From: JANNYA01 sp031422315 | Lineage (GTDB): Bacteria > Pseudomonadota > Gammaproteobacteria > Xanthomonadales > SZUA-5 | Length of the DNA stretch: 46,110 nt | Assembly (NCBI GenBank): GCA_031422315.1 | Contig: JANOQN010000015.1 | Coordinates: 1-46,110 of the forward strand | Reading direction: 5' to 3' | Shown here: positions 18,036 to 25,791 of the stretch, one piece after another | Layout of the letters: every line of letters starts with the position of its first letter | Numbering within the stretch: position 1 is the first letter of the stretch | Notes under the pieces: generated by a model | The model's input: the letters and a program-made list of their open reading frames with translations, nothing else | Told to the model about the DNA's origin: nothing | The model's database searches: none | Program-made: the position numbers and the translations under genes

Positions 18036-19544
18036 ATGCGAACATTACTGATTAGCCTATTGCTAATAACCTACCCGTTGAGCCATGCGGCGAGCGCAGA
18101 CCCAAGTGTTGATTTCACTGATTTAGCGCGGCTCGTACAGCAAACCAAAGATCGAACTTCGCACCAAACAGGCACTGCAATTGCCGTGATTAGGGGCGGA
18201 AAAATAATCTATCAAGGCTATTTTGGCTATGCAGATATTCAGAACAAAACCCGAGTTGTGCCAGATACCGTCTTTTACATTGCTTCAGCCACCAAACCAT
18301 TTTTCGCACTCAATACGCTGGTGCTTGAGCATGATCACCAGCTTGATACTCGCGCGTCACTGACAACACTGTTTCCGAAAGCCCGTTTTAGCGGTTTTGA
18401 CGCCAATGCCATTACCGTGCGTGATCTGCTAACGCATACCAGCGGCATCGACAATCAGCCACTGGTATGGGCGAGCGCATTCAGTGGCATTCACACCGCT
18501 CAATCAAGGGCGCTGCTCGTAGCGCAGTCCTATCCTGATGTTGATAGCGCGCACGGGCAGTTTAACTACAGCAACGTGGGCTACAACATTTTCAGCGTGT
18601 GGCTCGACCGCAAAGTCAAAAAACCTTGGCAAACACAACTTCAGCAAAACATATTCAAACCGCTAGAGATGCGCCACAGCTCGGCGTATATCAGTCAAGC
18701 GAGGGCCGATGGATGGCAAATCGCAAAGCCTTATTCCGTAATGAGCGCAAAGCGAAACCAACCGCTATATCTGGAAAAAACCGACGCTACCATGCAAGCC
18801 GCAGGCGGAATGGTGTCCAGCGCGCCCGATTTAGCGCGGTTCTTGATCGCCCAACTTGGCAATGGCGTTAACGCAGCCCAACAAACAGCGCTGCAATCTG
18901 CTATTGCAAAATCGCATGCCCAACAAACCAAAACCGACGGCGTGGGCTATGAAGATTTCCAGCGTGCAGGCTATGCCTGGGGCTGGTATGTCGGTGAATA
19001 CAAGGGCAAAACCATGCTGCATCACTTTGGCGGCTTCGCTGGTTTTCACGCGCATCTTTCATTTATTCCAGAAGCGAATATTGGACTGGTGGTATTGAAC
19101 AACGAAGATTTTCTGGCAGGCAAACTCACTAATTTAATTGCTGACTACACCTATGGCATGCTGTTAACAGAAGCGGGCATTGAATCAAAAGCGGCAAGTC
19201 GATTTGCCGACCTATTTGAGAAATCCAAAGGCCTAGATGCCTCTGTCGCAGCGCAGCAGACGCAAATTGCGGCGCGCGCGTGGCAGCTTTCATTGCCGAG
19301 AACTGCCTATGTAGGCACTTACACGCATCCACTGCTTGGAAGCATGCTAGTCAAGCTTGATCAAGCCGGGAAAATGCAGCTAACTTGGGGCCGCTTGCGC
19401 GCTGTTGCTGCCGCTTTTGATGCGAAAGATCAGGTTCGCGTCGAGTTTGTGCCGAATTCCGGTCAAGTTGTTCAATTTGAAGTGCGCGGTAAGCGTGTTG
19501 AAGCAATCCAATTTGACCGCATGACGTTTACCAAAGCGCGGTAA
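18036..19544 (+). CDS. Exported serine hydrolase, class C beta-lactamase/PBP-like
   Basis: This 502-residue protein belongs to the beta-lactamase/penicillin-binding family PF00144, which includes esterases, D-peptidases and class C beta-lactamases. A signal peptide is visible (residues 1-21, SHAASA). The catalytic SxxK is S84-A-T-K87 in YIASATKPF. The second motif is Y178-S-N180, and the third is H330-F-G-G in LHHFGGFAGFH. The final 100 residues look like the beta-rich accessory domain of such hydrolases. AAGGAA lies seven bases before the ATG. The family alone does not show the substrate, so antibiotic resistance should not be assumed. An AraC-type regulator sits upstream and polA is convergent downstream. 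Confidence 0.88.
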   Translation: MRTLLISLLLITYPLSHAASADPSVDFTDLARLVQQTKDRTSHQTGTAIAVIRGGKIIYQGYFGYADIQNKTRVVPDTVFYIASATKPFFALNTLVLEHDHQLDTRASLTTLFPKARFSGFDANAITVRDLLTHTSGIDNQPLVWASAFSGIHTAQSRALLVAQSYPDVDSAHGQFNYSNVGYNIFSVWLDRKVKKPWQTQLQQNIFKPLEMRHSSAYISQARADGWQIAKPYSVMSAKRNQPLYLEKTDATMQAAGGMVSSAPDLARFLIAQLGNGVNAAQQTALQSAIAKSHAQQTKTDGVGYEDFQRAGYAWGWYVGEYKGKTMLHHFGGFAGFHAHLSFIPEANIGLVVLNNEDFLAGKLTNLIADYTYGMLLTEAGIESKAASRFADLFEKSKGLDASVAAQQTQIAARAWQLSLPRTAYVGTYTHPLLGSMLVKLDQAGKMQLTWGRLRAVAAAFDAKDQVRVEFVPNSGQVVQFEVRGKRVEAIQFDRMTFTKAR

Positions 19545-19556
19545 TTTTTGAAATTG

Positions 19557-19582
19557 GCCGGCTTTATCGAGCTAAAGCCAGC
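19557..19582. terminator. Weak hairpin between convergent serine hydrolase and polA
   Basis: GCCGGCTTTA (19557-19566) pairs with TAAAGCCAGC (19573-19582) with one mismatch. It lies in the 44-base gap between two converging genes, where a shared terminator would be expected. No clear T-run follows, so it may need Rho. Confidence 0.4.
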
Positions 19583-19588
19583 TCATAA

Positions 19589-22312
19589 CTAATGCGCCTC
19601 ATTCCAATTCGCCCCCGAGCCCACATCCACCACCAGCGGCACTTTGAGCTGCGCAGCATTGCTCATTGCAGCTTGCAGCAGCGGTTTGTAGTGCCCTACC
19701 CGCTCGGTTTTGACTTCGAAAATCAGCTCATCGTGTACTTGCAGCAGCATTCTGATCTCGTCGGATTTACCCTGAAGCTGCGGCGCCAGTGCCAGCATGG
19801 CGCGTTTGATAATGTCAGCGGCGGTGCCCTGCATCGGCGCGTTGATGGCTTGGCGTACCGCGCCTTCGCGCAGGTTGTAGTTGCGATTATTGAGATCGGG
19901 CAAGTACAGCCTGCGGCCAAATAGCGTTTCGACAAAACCTTGCTCCATCGCTAGTCTGCGGGTGTCGTCCATATACCGCTTGACGCCCGGGTAGCGCTGG
20001 AAGTAACGCTCAACATAGCTGCGAGCCACATCGCGCGCTATGCCCAAATCGCGCGCCAGCCCGAATGCAGACATGCCGTAAATCAGCCCGAAATTAATCG
20101 CTTTTGCAGAGCGACGCTGATCAGAATTGACCTCTTCTGGCGTTATCGAAAAAATCTCAGCGGCGGTCGCACGGTGCACGTCTAAACCATTTGCGAAGGC
20201 GCTCAATAAGCCTGGATCGTCGGATAAATGCGCCATAATGCGCAGCTCAATTTGCGAGTAATCGGCGGAAATTAAAGCCCAGCCATCAGGCGCAATAAAC
20301 GCGTTGCGTATGCGCCGCCCGGCTTCGGTGCGCACCGGAATATTCTGCAAGTTTGGGTCAGACGATGATAATCGACCGGTAGCCGCAACGGCCTGGTGAT
20401 AGCTGGTGTGGACGCGTCCGTTCGCATCAGCTAGCTCAGGCAGCTTGTCCGTGTATGTGTTTTTCAGCTTGGCAAGCCCGCGATATTCCAAAATCAAACC
20501 AGGCAGCGGGTGCAGATCGCGCAGCTCATCGAGCGCATCCTCATCGGTGGACGGCGCGCCACCTGGGGTTTTTTTCTTGACCGGCAATTTGAGCACGTCA
20601 TACAAAATATGCCCGAGCTGTTTGGTCGAATCGATAGAAAACGGTTGACCGACGCATTCGTGCGCTTTCGCATTGAAGCTGTGCATCAGCTCGCCTAGGC
20701 TTTGGCTTTGTCGCTTTAACTCGGGCACATCAAGCAAAATGCCGACGCGCTCCATTTCCGCCAAAATGGGAACAAGCGGCATTTCCATATTCGTATAAAT
20801 TGCGAGTTGCTCAGGGTGCGCATGCAGTTTTTTCAGCAGCGTTTGCTTTAACCGCAGCGTGATGTCGGCATCTTCAGCGGCGTAGTCCAATGCGGTGGCA
20901 ACATCAACTTCGGCGAACGACATCTGCTTGGCGCCTTTACCCGTAACTGCTTCGTATTTAATCGTGCTGTAGTTCAAATACAGTTTCGCGACCGCATCCA
21001 TATTGTGCAAGGTTGCGGTTGCGTTCAACACATACGATGCCAGCATCGAGTCATGTTGATAGCCTGCTAATTGAATTCCGTAACGCTGCAAAATATGCGC
21101 ATCGTATTTGCCGTGGTGGCCAATTTTGCCTTTAGCCGGATCTTCCAAAAGCGGCTTGAGCGCTGACAAAACCATCGCCAATTCAAGTTGCTCAGGCTGT
21201 ACACCTAACGTATTTCGATGGCCCACTGGCAGGTAGGCAGCAAGGCCGGGTTCGGTCGCAAAGCTGATCCCAACTAATTCTGCCGTTAGCGGATTTATAC
21301 CGGTAGTTTCCGTATCAAATGCAAACTCGGGCGCTGCGTGCAAACGTTCTAGCCACACATCAAATTGAGCTTGCGTTTGGATCAGCGTGTAGTGTTTTTC
21401 GATGGCTACACTGGGGGCCACTACTTCAGGCTCGGCTACTGGGCCACCGCCCAATTCTTTAAGCGCAGTTTGAAAACCATAGCGCTGATACAGTGTTTTG
21501 AGCGTTTCAACGTCGGGTTCGGCAAGGATAATTTCATGCGCTTGCAGCGGCAGTTCGCAATCGGTTTTTACTGTCGCTAGCACTTTGCTGAGCGGTAATG
21601 TCGGTATCGCAATCCGCAAATATTCGCCAATCTTGCCGGTTATTTTATCGGCATTGGCGATCACGCCTTCCATGGTGTCAAATTCACTCAGCCACTTGAC
21701 TGCGGTTTTCGGGCCACATTTTTCCACGCCTGGAATGTTGTCTACGCTATCGCCCATCAGCGCTAAATAATCAGTGATACGATCTGGCGCCACGCCGTGT
21801 TTGCGCTTGACGCCCTCAATATCCAGGCGTTCCTGATTCATAGAATTCACCCACAGCACCGAATCACTGACCAGCTGGCACATATCTTTATCGCCAGTGG
21901 ATATCTGCACGCGCTGCCCAGCTTGAACGGCTTGCGTGGTCAGCGTGGCGATCACATCGTCGGCCTCAACGCCTTTGACGCGCAAAACCGGCAGGCCAAT
22001 GGCGGAGATCAGTGCCAATAGCGGCTCGATTTGCGCGCGCAAGTCCTCTGGCATCGGCGGGCGATTGGCTTTGTAGTCCGCATATAACGTATTTCTAAAG
22101 GTGCCACCGGATGCGTCAAAAATAAACGCGACGTGCTTCGCTTTGCTCTCAGTTAGCAGCTTACGCACCATGTTCACCACGCCAAATAGTGCGCCGGTCG
22201 GCTCGCCATCCTTATTCGTCAGCTTCGGTAGTGCGTGATAGGCACGAAACAAATAGCCGGAGCCATCGATCAGATGTAAGGTTTCGGGCAGGGTTTCGGG
22301 TGCGTCAGACAT
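19589..22312 (-). CDS. polA: DNA polymerase I
   Basis: DNA polymerase I, 907 residues, fills gaps in repair and removes RNA primers from Okazaki fragments. All three domains are present. The 5'-3' exonuclease (about 1-300) starts LHLIDGSGYLFRAYHAL and contains VEADDVIATL and MGDSVDNIPGV. The 3'-5' exonuclease (about 320-500) has FAFDTETTGINP, so proofreading residues are kept. The polymerase (about 530-907) has motif A SADYSQIELR, motif B RRSAKAINFGLIYG and motif C LLQVHDELIF. The length is close to the 928 residues of the E. coli enzyme. ATG at 22312 directly precedes the conserved start. It is convergent with the serine hydrolase, and the 143-bp repeat array begins about 100 bases upstream of its start. 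Nothing is missing or unusual. Confidence 0.98.
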   Translation of the reverse strand: MSDAPETLPETLHLIDGSGYLFRAYHALPKLTNKDGEPTGALFGVVNMVRKLLTESKAKHVAFIFDASGGTFRNTLYADYKANRPPMPEDLRAQIEPLLALISAIGLPVLRVKGVEADDVIATLTTQAVQAGQRVQISTGDKDMCQLVSDSVLWVNSMNQERLDIEGVKRKHGVAPDRITDYLALMGDSVDNIPGVEKCGPKTAVKWLSEFDTMEGVIANADKITGKIGEYLRIAIPTLPLSKVLATVKTDCELPLQAHEIILAEPDVETLKTLYQRYGFQTALKELGGGPVAEPEVVAPSVAIEKHYTLIQTQAQFDVWLERLHAAPEFAFDTETTGINPLTAELVGISFATEPGLAAYLPVGHRNTLGVQPEQLELAMVLSALKPLLEDPAKGKIGHHGKYDAHILQRYGIQLAGYQHDSMLASYVLNATATLHNMDAVAKLYLNYSTIKYEAVTGKGAKQMSFAEVDVATALDYAAEDADITLRLKQTLLKKLHAHPEQLAIYTNMEMPLVPILAEMERVGILLDVPELKRQSQSLGELMHSFNAKAHECVGQPFSIDSTKQLGHILYDVLKLPVKKKTPGGAPSTDEDALDELRDLHPLPGLILEYRGLAKLKNTYTDKLPELADANGRVHTSYHQAVAATGRLSSSDPNLQNIPVRTEAGRRIRNAFIAPDGWALISADYSQIELRIMAHLSDDPGLLSAFANGLDVHRATAAEIFSITPEEVNSDQRRSAKAINFGLIYGMSAFGLARDLGIARDVARSYVERYFQRYPGVKRYMDDTRRLAMEQGFVETLFGRRLYLPDLNNRNYNLREGAVRQAINAPMQGTAADIIKRAMLALAPQLQGKSDEIRMLLQVHDELIFEVKTERVGHYKPLLQAAMSNAAQLKVPLVVDVGSGANWNEAH

Positions 22313-22413
22313 GTCAACTTTCCAGTGCGCTCGGCAAAATGCGCCGGGCCGTGCAGTTTAACCCGGTGTTCGGGTGCTCGGATGCAATTCGCACGCGATT
22401 AACGTTCCATCCC

Positions 22414-22556
22414 CGTCATTCCCGCGCAGGCAGGAATCCAGGCTCGCCGAACCTTCAGCTTGCACGGAAGTGTAAAAGTGCGATTTCGGCTGTGTAGGAA
22501 CCCGTGCGAATTGTTGACACCTGCACTGGTTCCCCGCCTGCGCGGGGATGACGAGG
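22414..22556. repeat. 143-bp element with terminal inverted repeats, copy 1
   Basis: This is the first of three copies of an identical-length unit. It starts CGTCATTCCCGCGCAGGC and ends GCGCGGGGATGACGAGG. The outer 28 bases of each end are inverted repeats with few mismatches, and each end is itself a small hairpin (CCCGC/GCGGG). No protein is encoded. The layout resembles a miniature inverted-repeat element or a pair of facing palindromic repeats. It occupies the 830-base gap between polA and the transglutaminase-like gene together with copies 2 and 3. Confidence 0.8.
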
Positions 22557-22636
22557 TGGGGTGGAGCCCTCTTCAAAATCGACTGTGCGTTTGATTGAAT
22601 CGCCGTCATTGCCTTGAGCGCATTTGATTTCCTCTC

Positions 22637-22779
22637 CGTCATTCTCGCGCAGGCGGGAATCCAGGCTCGCCAAACCTTCAGCTTGCTCGGGCGCGTAAAA
22701 GTGCGATTTCGACTGTATAGGAACCCGTGCGAATTGTTGACACCTGCACTGGATCCCCGCCTGCGCGGGGATGACGAGG
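22637..22779. repeat. 143-bp element with terminal inverted repeats, copy 2
   Basis: Second copy, same orientation and same 143-base length. It is separated from copy 1 by an 80-base spacer that is itself repeated after this copy. Differences are scattered substitutions, for example CGTCATTCTCGC at the left end. Confidence 0.8.
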
Positions 22780-22819
22780 CGGGGTGGAGCCCCCTTCAAA
22801 ATCGACTGTGCGTTTGATT

Positions 22820-22885
22820 GAATCGCCGTCATTGCCTTGAGCGCATTTGATTGGATCGTCGTCATTGCCTTGAGCGCATTTGATT
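22820..22885. repeat. 33-bp tandem duplication in array spacer
   Basis: Two adjacent 33-base units (22820-22852 and 22853-22885), each containing GTCATTGCCTTGAGCGCATT, differ at two positions. This duplication explains why the second spacer is 113 bases and the first 80. Confidence 0.85.
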
Positions 22886-22892
22886 TCCTCTC

Positions 22893-23035
22893 CGTCACTC
22901 CCGCGCAGGCGGGAATCCAGGCTCGCCAAACCTTCAGCTTGCAAGGAAGTGTAAAAGTGCGATTTCGACTGCGTAGGAACCCGTGCGAATTGTTGACACC
23001 TGCACTGGATCCCCGCCTGCGCGGGGATGACGAGG
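22893..23035. repeat. 143-bp element with terminal inverted repeats, copy 3
   Basis: Third copy, again exactly 143 bases and in the same orientation, with CGTCACTCCCGCGCAGGC at its left end. The downstream spacer is not repeated after it, so the array ends here, about 108 bases before the next gene. Confidence 0.8.
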
Positions 23036-23109
23036 TAGCGCGCAACCCTTGAGCAAAATTAGCTTCGGACTTTCGCCCGGCAAAACCAAGCGAACACGCG
23101 CGCTTTCGT

Positions 23110-23115
23110 TATAAT
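23110..23115 (+). promoter_or_regulatory. Possible -10 element before transglutaminase-like gene
   Basis: TATAAT matches the sigma-70 -10 consensus exactly, 27 bases before ATG 23143. No convincing -35 is found 16-18 bases upstream, so this is tentative. Confidence 0.35.
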
Positions 23116-23142
23116 CGGGTGAACAACACCACAGACGCTCCC

Positions 23143-24678
23143 ATGAAAAAATCTCAGCTTTATCTAATCGCCCTCATTTTGGCGGCCATCGGCTTTGGTG
23201 GCGCGTTTTACAAGTGGCGCGTGCTGAAATTTCCACTGACCCCAAATGAAGAAGTGCAGGTTTGGACTGTGGAAGCCCGGGTCGGCTTTCAGGAAAATGG
23301 CGAACCTAATAATGTCGCCTTGCTGGTGCCGTCGGCATTGCAAAACGGCGCACTGGGCTTCTCGATAAGCGAAGAAAAAGTCATATCGCGCGGGTATGCG
23401 CAGGATTTCGGCAAAGCGCCAGGCGGCGGCCGCATGTCAGATTGGTCAATCCGGGAAACCGGCAAGCGCAATTTTGCGCTGTATTACACCGCTACTGTCA
23501 TTCGCAGCACCGATGCGCGGCTTGACACTTCTGAGCCTAAAATCGCCGAACCGCCAGAGCTAAGCGAGCCCGCAAAAGCCGCGCTCGAAACGCTATTTGA
23601 GCAAACCCTGCGCGAATCGGCCGATACCGCGACGTTTACCCGCGCGTTTGTGCGCAAATTCGTCGGTGAAAACACCAGCGATGAAGCTCGTTTGCTCGTG
23701 GAAAATCTGCCAGATCAACAAGCGCGCGGCCTATTTTTCGCGCAAGCGCTCGGTATTAGAAAAATCCCGGCGCGCGTCGTGCAGGGTTTCCCGCTCAGTG
23801 GCGACGGCGCAAGCCGCGAATTGCTATCGCTGCTGCAAGTTCATAACGAATACGAATGGATCACCGTGGATTTGAACACCGGCGATGCAGGCTTTCCGGA
23901 AGATTTTTTCTTGTGGACGCGTGGCCAGGGCCCTTTACTGACAGTGGCTAGCGATGCGAACCCGCAATTGGAATTTAGCGTGGTCGCGGATTTGGCGGAT
24001 GCAATGGCGATTGCGAAAAAATCCACCGACGTGCGAGACACCCGCCTACTTAACTTTTCACTGCTTTCTTTACCCGCCAGCGTGCAGGCAAATTACAAGC
24101 TACTACTAATGGTGCCGGTCGGCGCATTTATTATGCTGCTGCTGCGCAACGTGGTGGGTATTAAAACCTTCGGCACCTTCATGCCGGTGTTAATTGCGCT
24201 GGCTTTTGACAAAACTAAACTCGTCAGCGGCGTTACGCTATTTTGTATTGTGGTCGGTTTAGGTCTATTGGTGCGATTTTTATTGGAAAAAATAAGATTA
24301 TTGCTGGTACCCAGATTAACCGCTGTTTTGATTCTTGTCGTGTTATTGATGGCCTTTGTTTCGATTATGAGTAATCGGCTCGGGTTCGAGATTGGCATGT
24401 CCGTGGCTTTATTCCCGATTGTAATTATGGCAATGACGATTGAGCGCATGTGCGTTGCATGGGACGAGCGTGGACCCAGCTATGCATTGACGCAAGGCTT
24501 TGGCTCGTTAGCAACTGCGTGTTTGGCTTATTTAGTGATGAGCTACGAGCCGCTCAAACATCTATTTTTTGTATTCCCTGAATTATTATTAGTGCTTTTT
24601 GCGATGACGCTGTTAATTGGCCGATATTCTGGCTATCGCTTGACCGAGCTAACCCGCTTCAAAAGCTTGGCGAAATAA
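23143..24678 (+). CDS. Inactive transglutaminase-like protein fused to seven transmembrane helices (UUP1 family)
   Basis: This inner-membrane protein has 511 residues. It has an N-terminal transmembrane helix (about 6-24), then a periplasmic transglutaminase-like domain of the inactive type (about 40-300, with GIRKIPARVVQGFPLSG and NEYEWITVDLNTGDAGFP). Seven hydrophobic helices follow from about residue 320 to the end (RNVVGIKTFGTFMPVLIALAF). This is the 7TM_transglut layout, also called UUP1. In other genomes it is found with the ATP-grasp alpha-L-glutamate-ligase-like gene that follows here only two bases after its stop, usually also with a retropepsin-like protease, which is not seen in this window. 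ATG 23143 is preferred to a GTG at 23119. A role in peptide or glutamate modification at the envelope is inferred from the partner; the substrate is unknown. Confidence 0.88.
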   Translation: MKKSQLYLIALILAAIGFGGAFYKWRVLKFPLTPNEEVQVWTVEARVGFQENGEPNNVALLVPSALQNGALGFSISEEKVISRGYAQDFGKAPGGGRMSDWSIRETGKRNFALYYTATVIRSTDARLDTSEPKIAEPPELSEPAKAALETLFEQTLRESADTATFTRAFVRKFVGENTSDEARLLVENLPDQQARGLFFAQALGIRKIPARVVQGFPLSGDGASRELLSLLQVHNEYEWITVDLNTGDAGFPEDFFLWTRGQGPLLTVASDANPQLEFSVVADLADAMAIAKKSTDVRDTRLLNFSLLSLPASVQANYKLLLMVPVGAFIMLLLRNVVGIKTFGTFMPVLIALAFDKTKLVSGVTLFCIVVGLGLLVRFLLEKIRLLLVPRLTAVLILVVLLMAFVSIMSNRLGFEIGMSVALFPIVIMAMTIERMCVAWDERGPSYALTQGFGSLATACLAYLVMSYEPLKHLFFVFPELLLVLFAMTLLIGRYSGYRLTELTRFKSLAK

Positions 24679-24680
24679 CC

Positions 24681-25643
24681 ATGTTTGGCATACGCGAGCT
24701 ATTTAGAACCGCAAAACGCCTGCGCGAAATTGGGCTCATTGGCCTCAATGAGCGCAATGCGAACTATATTTTGATGTACAACGAGCGCAAATATTACCCG
24801 CGTGTTGACGATAAAATGATTACCAAGCAAATGGCGATCGAACACGGCTTGCCGGTTCCAGAATTGTATGCGCTGGTCAAAGAAGAACATGAAATCGTCG
24901 AGGTCCACGCTAAACTAAAAGACAAAGAGCAGTTCGTGGTTAAACCCGCGCATGGTTCCGGTGGCGATGGTATTTTGGTCATCACCGGCCGCAAAGGCGA
25001 CAAATATCGAAAAGCATCTGGCGCGATGATTAACCAGGAAGATTTCGAACACCATATCAGTAACGCACTGAGTGGATTATTTTCGCTTGGTGGCCAGCCC
25101 GATCATGTGCTAATCGAATATTGCGTTCAGTTTGATCCGGTTTTTGATCACGTCAGCTACAAAGGCGTGCCGGATATCCGGATTATTGTTTTCAAAGGCT
25201 ATCCCGTCATGGGCATGATTCGCCTGCCAACCAAGCAAAGTGATGGCAAAGCGAATTTACACCAGGGCGCGATTGGCGTCGGCATTGATTTACCAACTGG
25301 CCGCACCAAACGCGGCATTTGGGGTGGACAGCCGATTAAAGAACACCCCGATACCGAGCAATCCATTATTGAGCTACAAATCCCAAGATGGGATGAACTC
25401 ATGCTCATCGCCGCGCAATCTTCAGATATTTCCGGGCTTGGCTACGTTGGGGTTGACATTGTTTTGGATAAAGATTTAGGCCCGCTGATTTTAGAGCTTA
25501 ATGCGCGCCCGGGTTTGGCGATTCAAATGGCCAACGGCAATGGCTTGGGCCCGCGTTTGAAAAAGATTGAGGCACTCACCACGCTCTCGAAAGATCCACA
25601 AGAACGGGTAGATTTTGCCAAGGCGCATTTTCCGACGACTTGA
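24681..25643 (+). CDS. Alpha-L-glutamate ligase-like ATP-grasp protein
   Basis: A cytoplasmic ATP-grasp protein of 320 residues, in the RimK-related group annotated as alpha-L-glutamate ligase-related protein. Members of the superfamily join an amino acid to a carboxylate through an acyl-phosphate. ATP-binding features are visible: QFVVKPAHGSGGDGILVI (the glycine loop), VLIEYCVQ, the DIRIIVF strand and the metal-binding LGPLILELNARPG near the C-terminus. Its ATG is two bases after the stop of the 7TM transglutaminase-like gene, so they form one operon and probably one pathway. The actual substrate in this group is not established by the sequence. Confidence 0.9.
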   Translation: MFGIRELFRTAKRLREIGLIGLNERNANYILMYNERKYYPRVDDKMITKQMAIEHGLPVPELYALVKEEHEIVEVHAKLKDKEQFVVKPAHGSGGDGILVITGRKGDKYRKASGAMINQEDFEHHISNALSGLFSLGGQPDHVLIEYCVQFDPVFDHVSYKGVPDIRIIVFKGYPVMGMIRLPTKQSDGKANLHQGAIGVGIDLPTGRTKRGIWGGQPIKEHPDTEQSIIELQIPRWDELMLIAAQSSDISGLGYVGVDIVLDKDLGPLILELNARPGLAIQMANGNGLGPRLKKIEALTTLSKDPQERVDFAKAHFPTT

Positions 25644-25740
25644 GGCGATTTGAACTAATGTTTTACGTCGCATGTTGGTTTTCAAAGTGACTATGGTGAT
25701 AGCCGCGCATTGCAGTCGGCGATGCGCGTACCGACGAAGG

Positions 25741-25769
25741 CGTAGTAAATGTACGTCTTGGATACTACG
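25741..25769. terminator. Stem-loop between convergent genes
   Basis: CGTAGTA (25741-25747) and TACTACG (25763-25769) form a perfect 7-bp stem with a 15-base loop in the 148-base gap between converging genes. There is no long T-run, so termination is only possible, not shown. Confidence 0.3.
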
Positions 25770-25791
25770 TAATTAGCAATTGGAATTGGAA

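Noticed and set aside
22414..23035. CRISPR array
   Set aside because: Repeats are 143 bases and the spacers are themselves repeats of one another, which does not fit CRISPR; no cas gene is present.
22455..23045. Minus-strand frame of 196 residues across the 143-bp array
   Set aside because: It is a translation of the repeat units (SSPRRRGS, VIPAQAG); no ribosome site or known domain.
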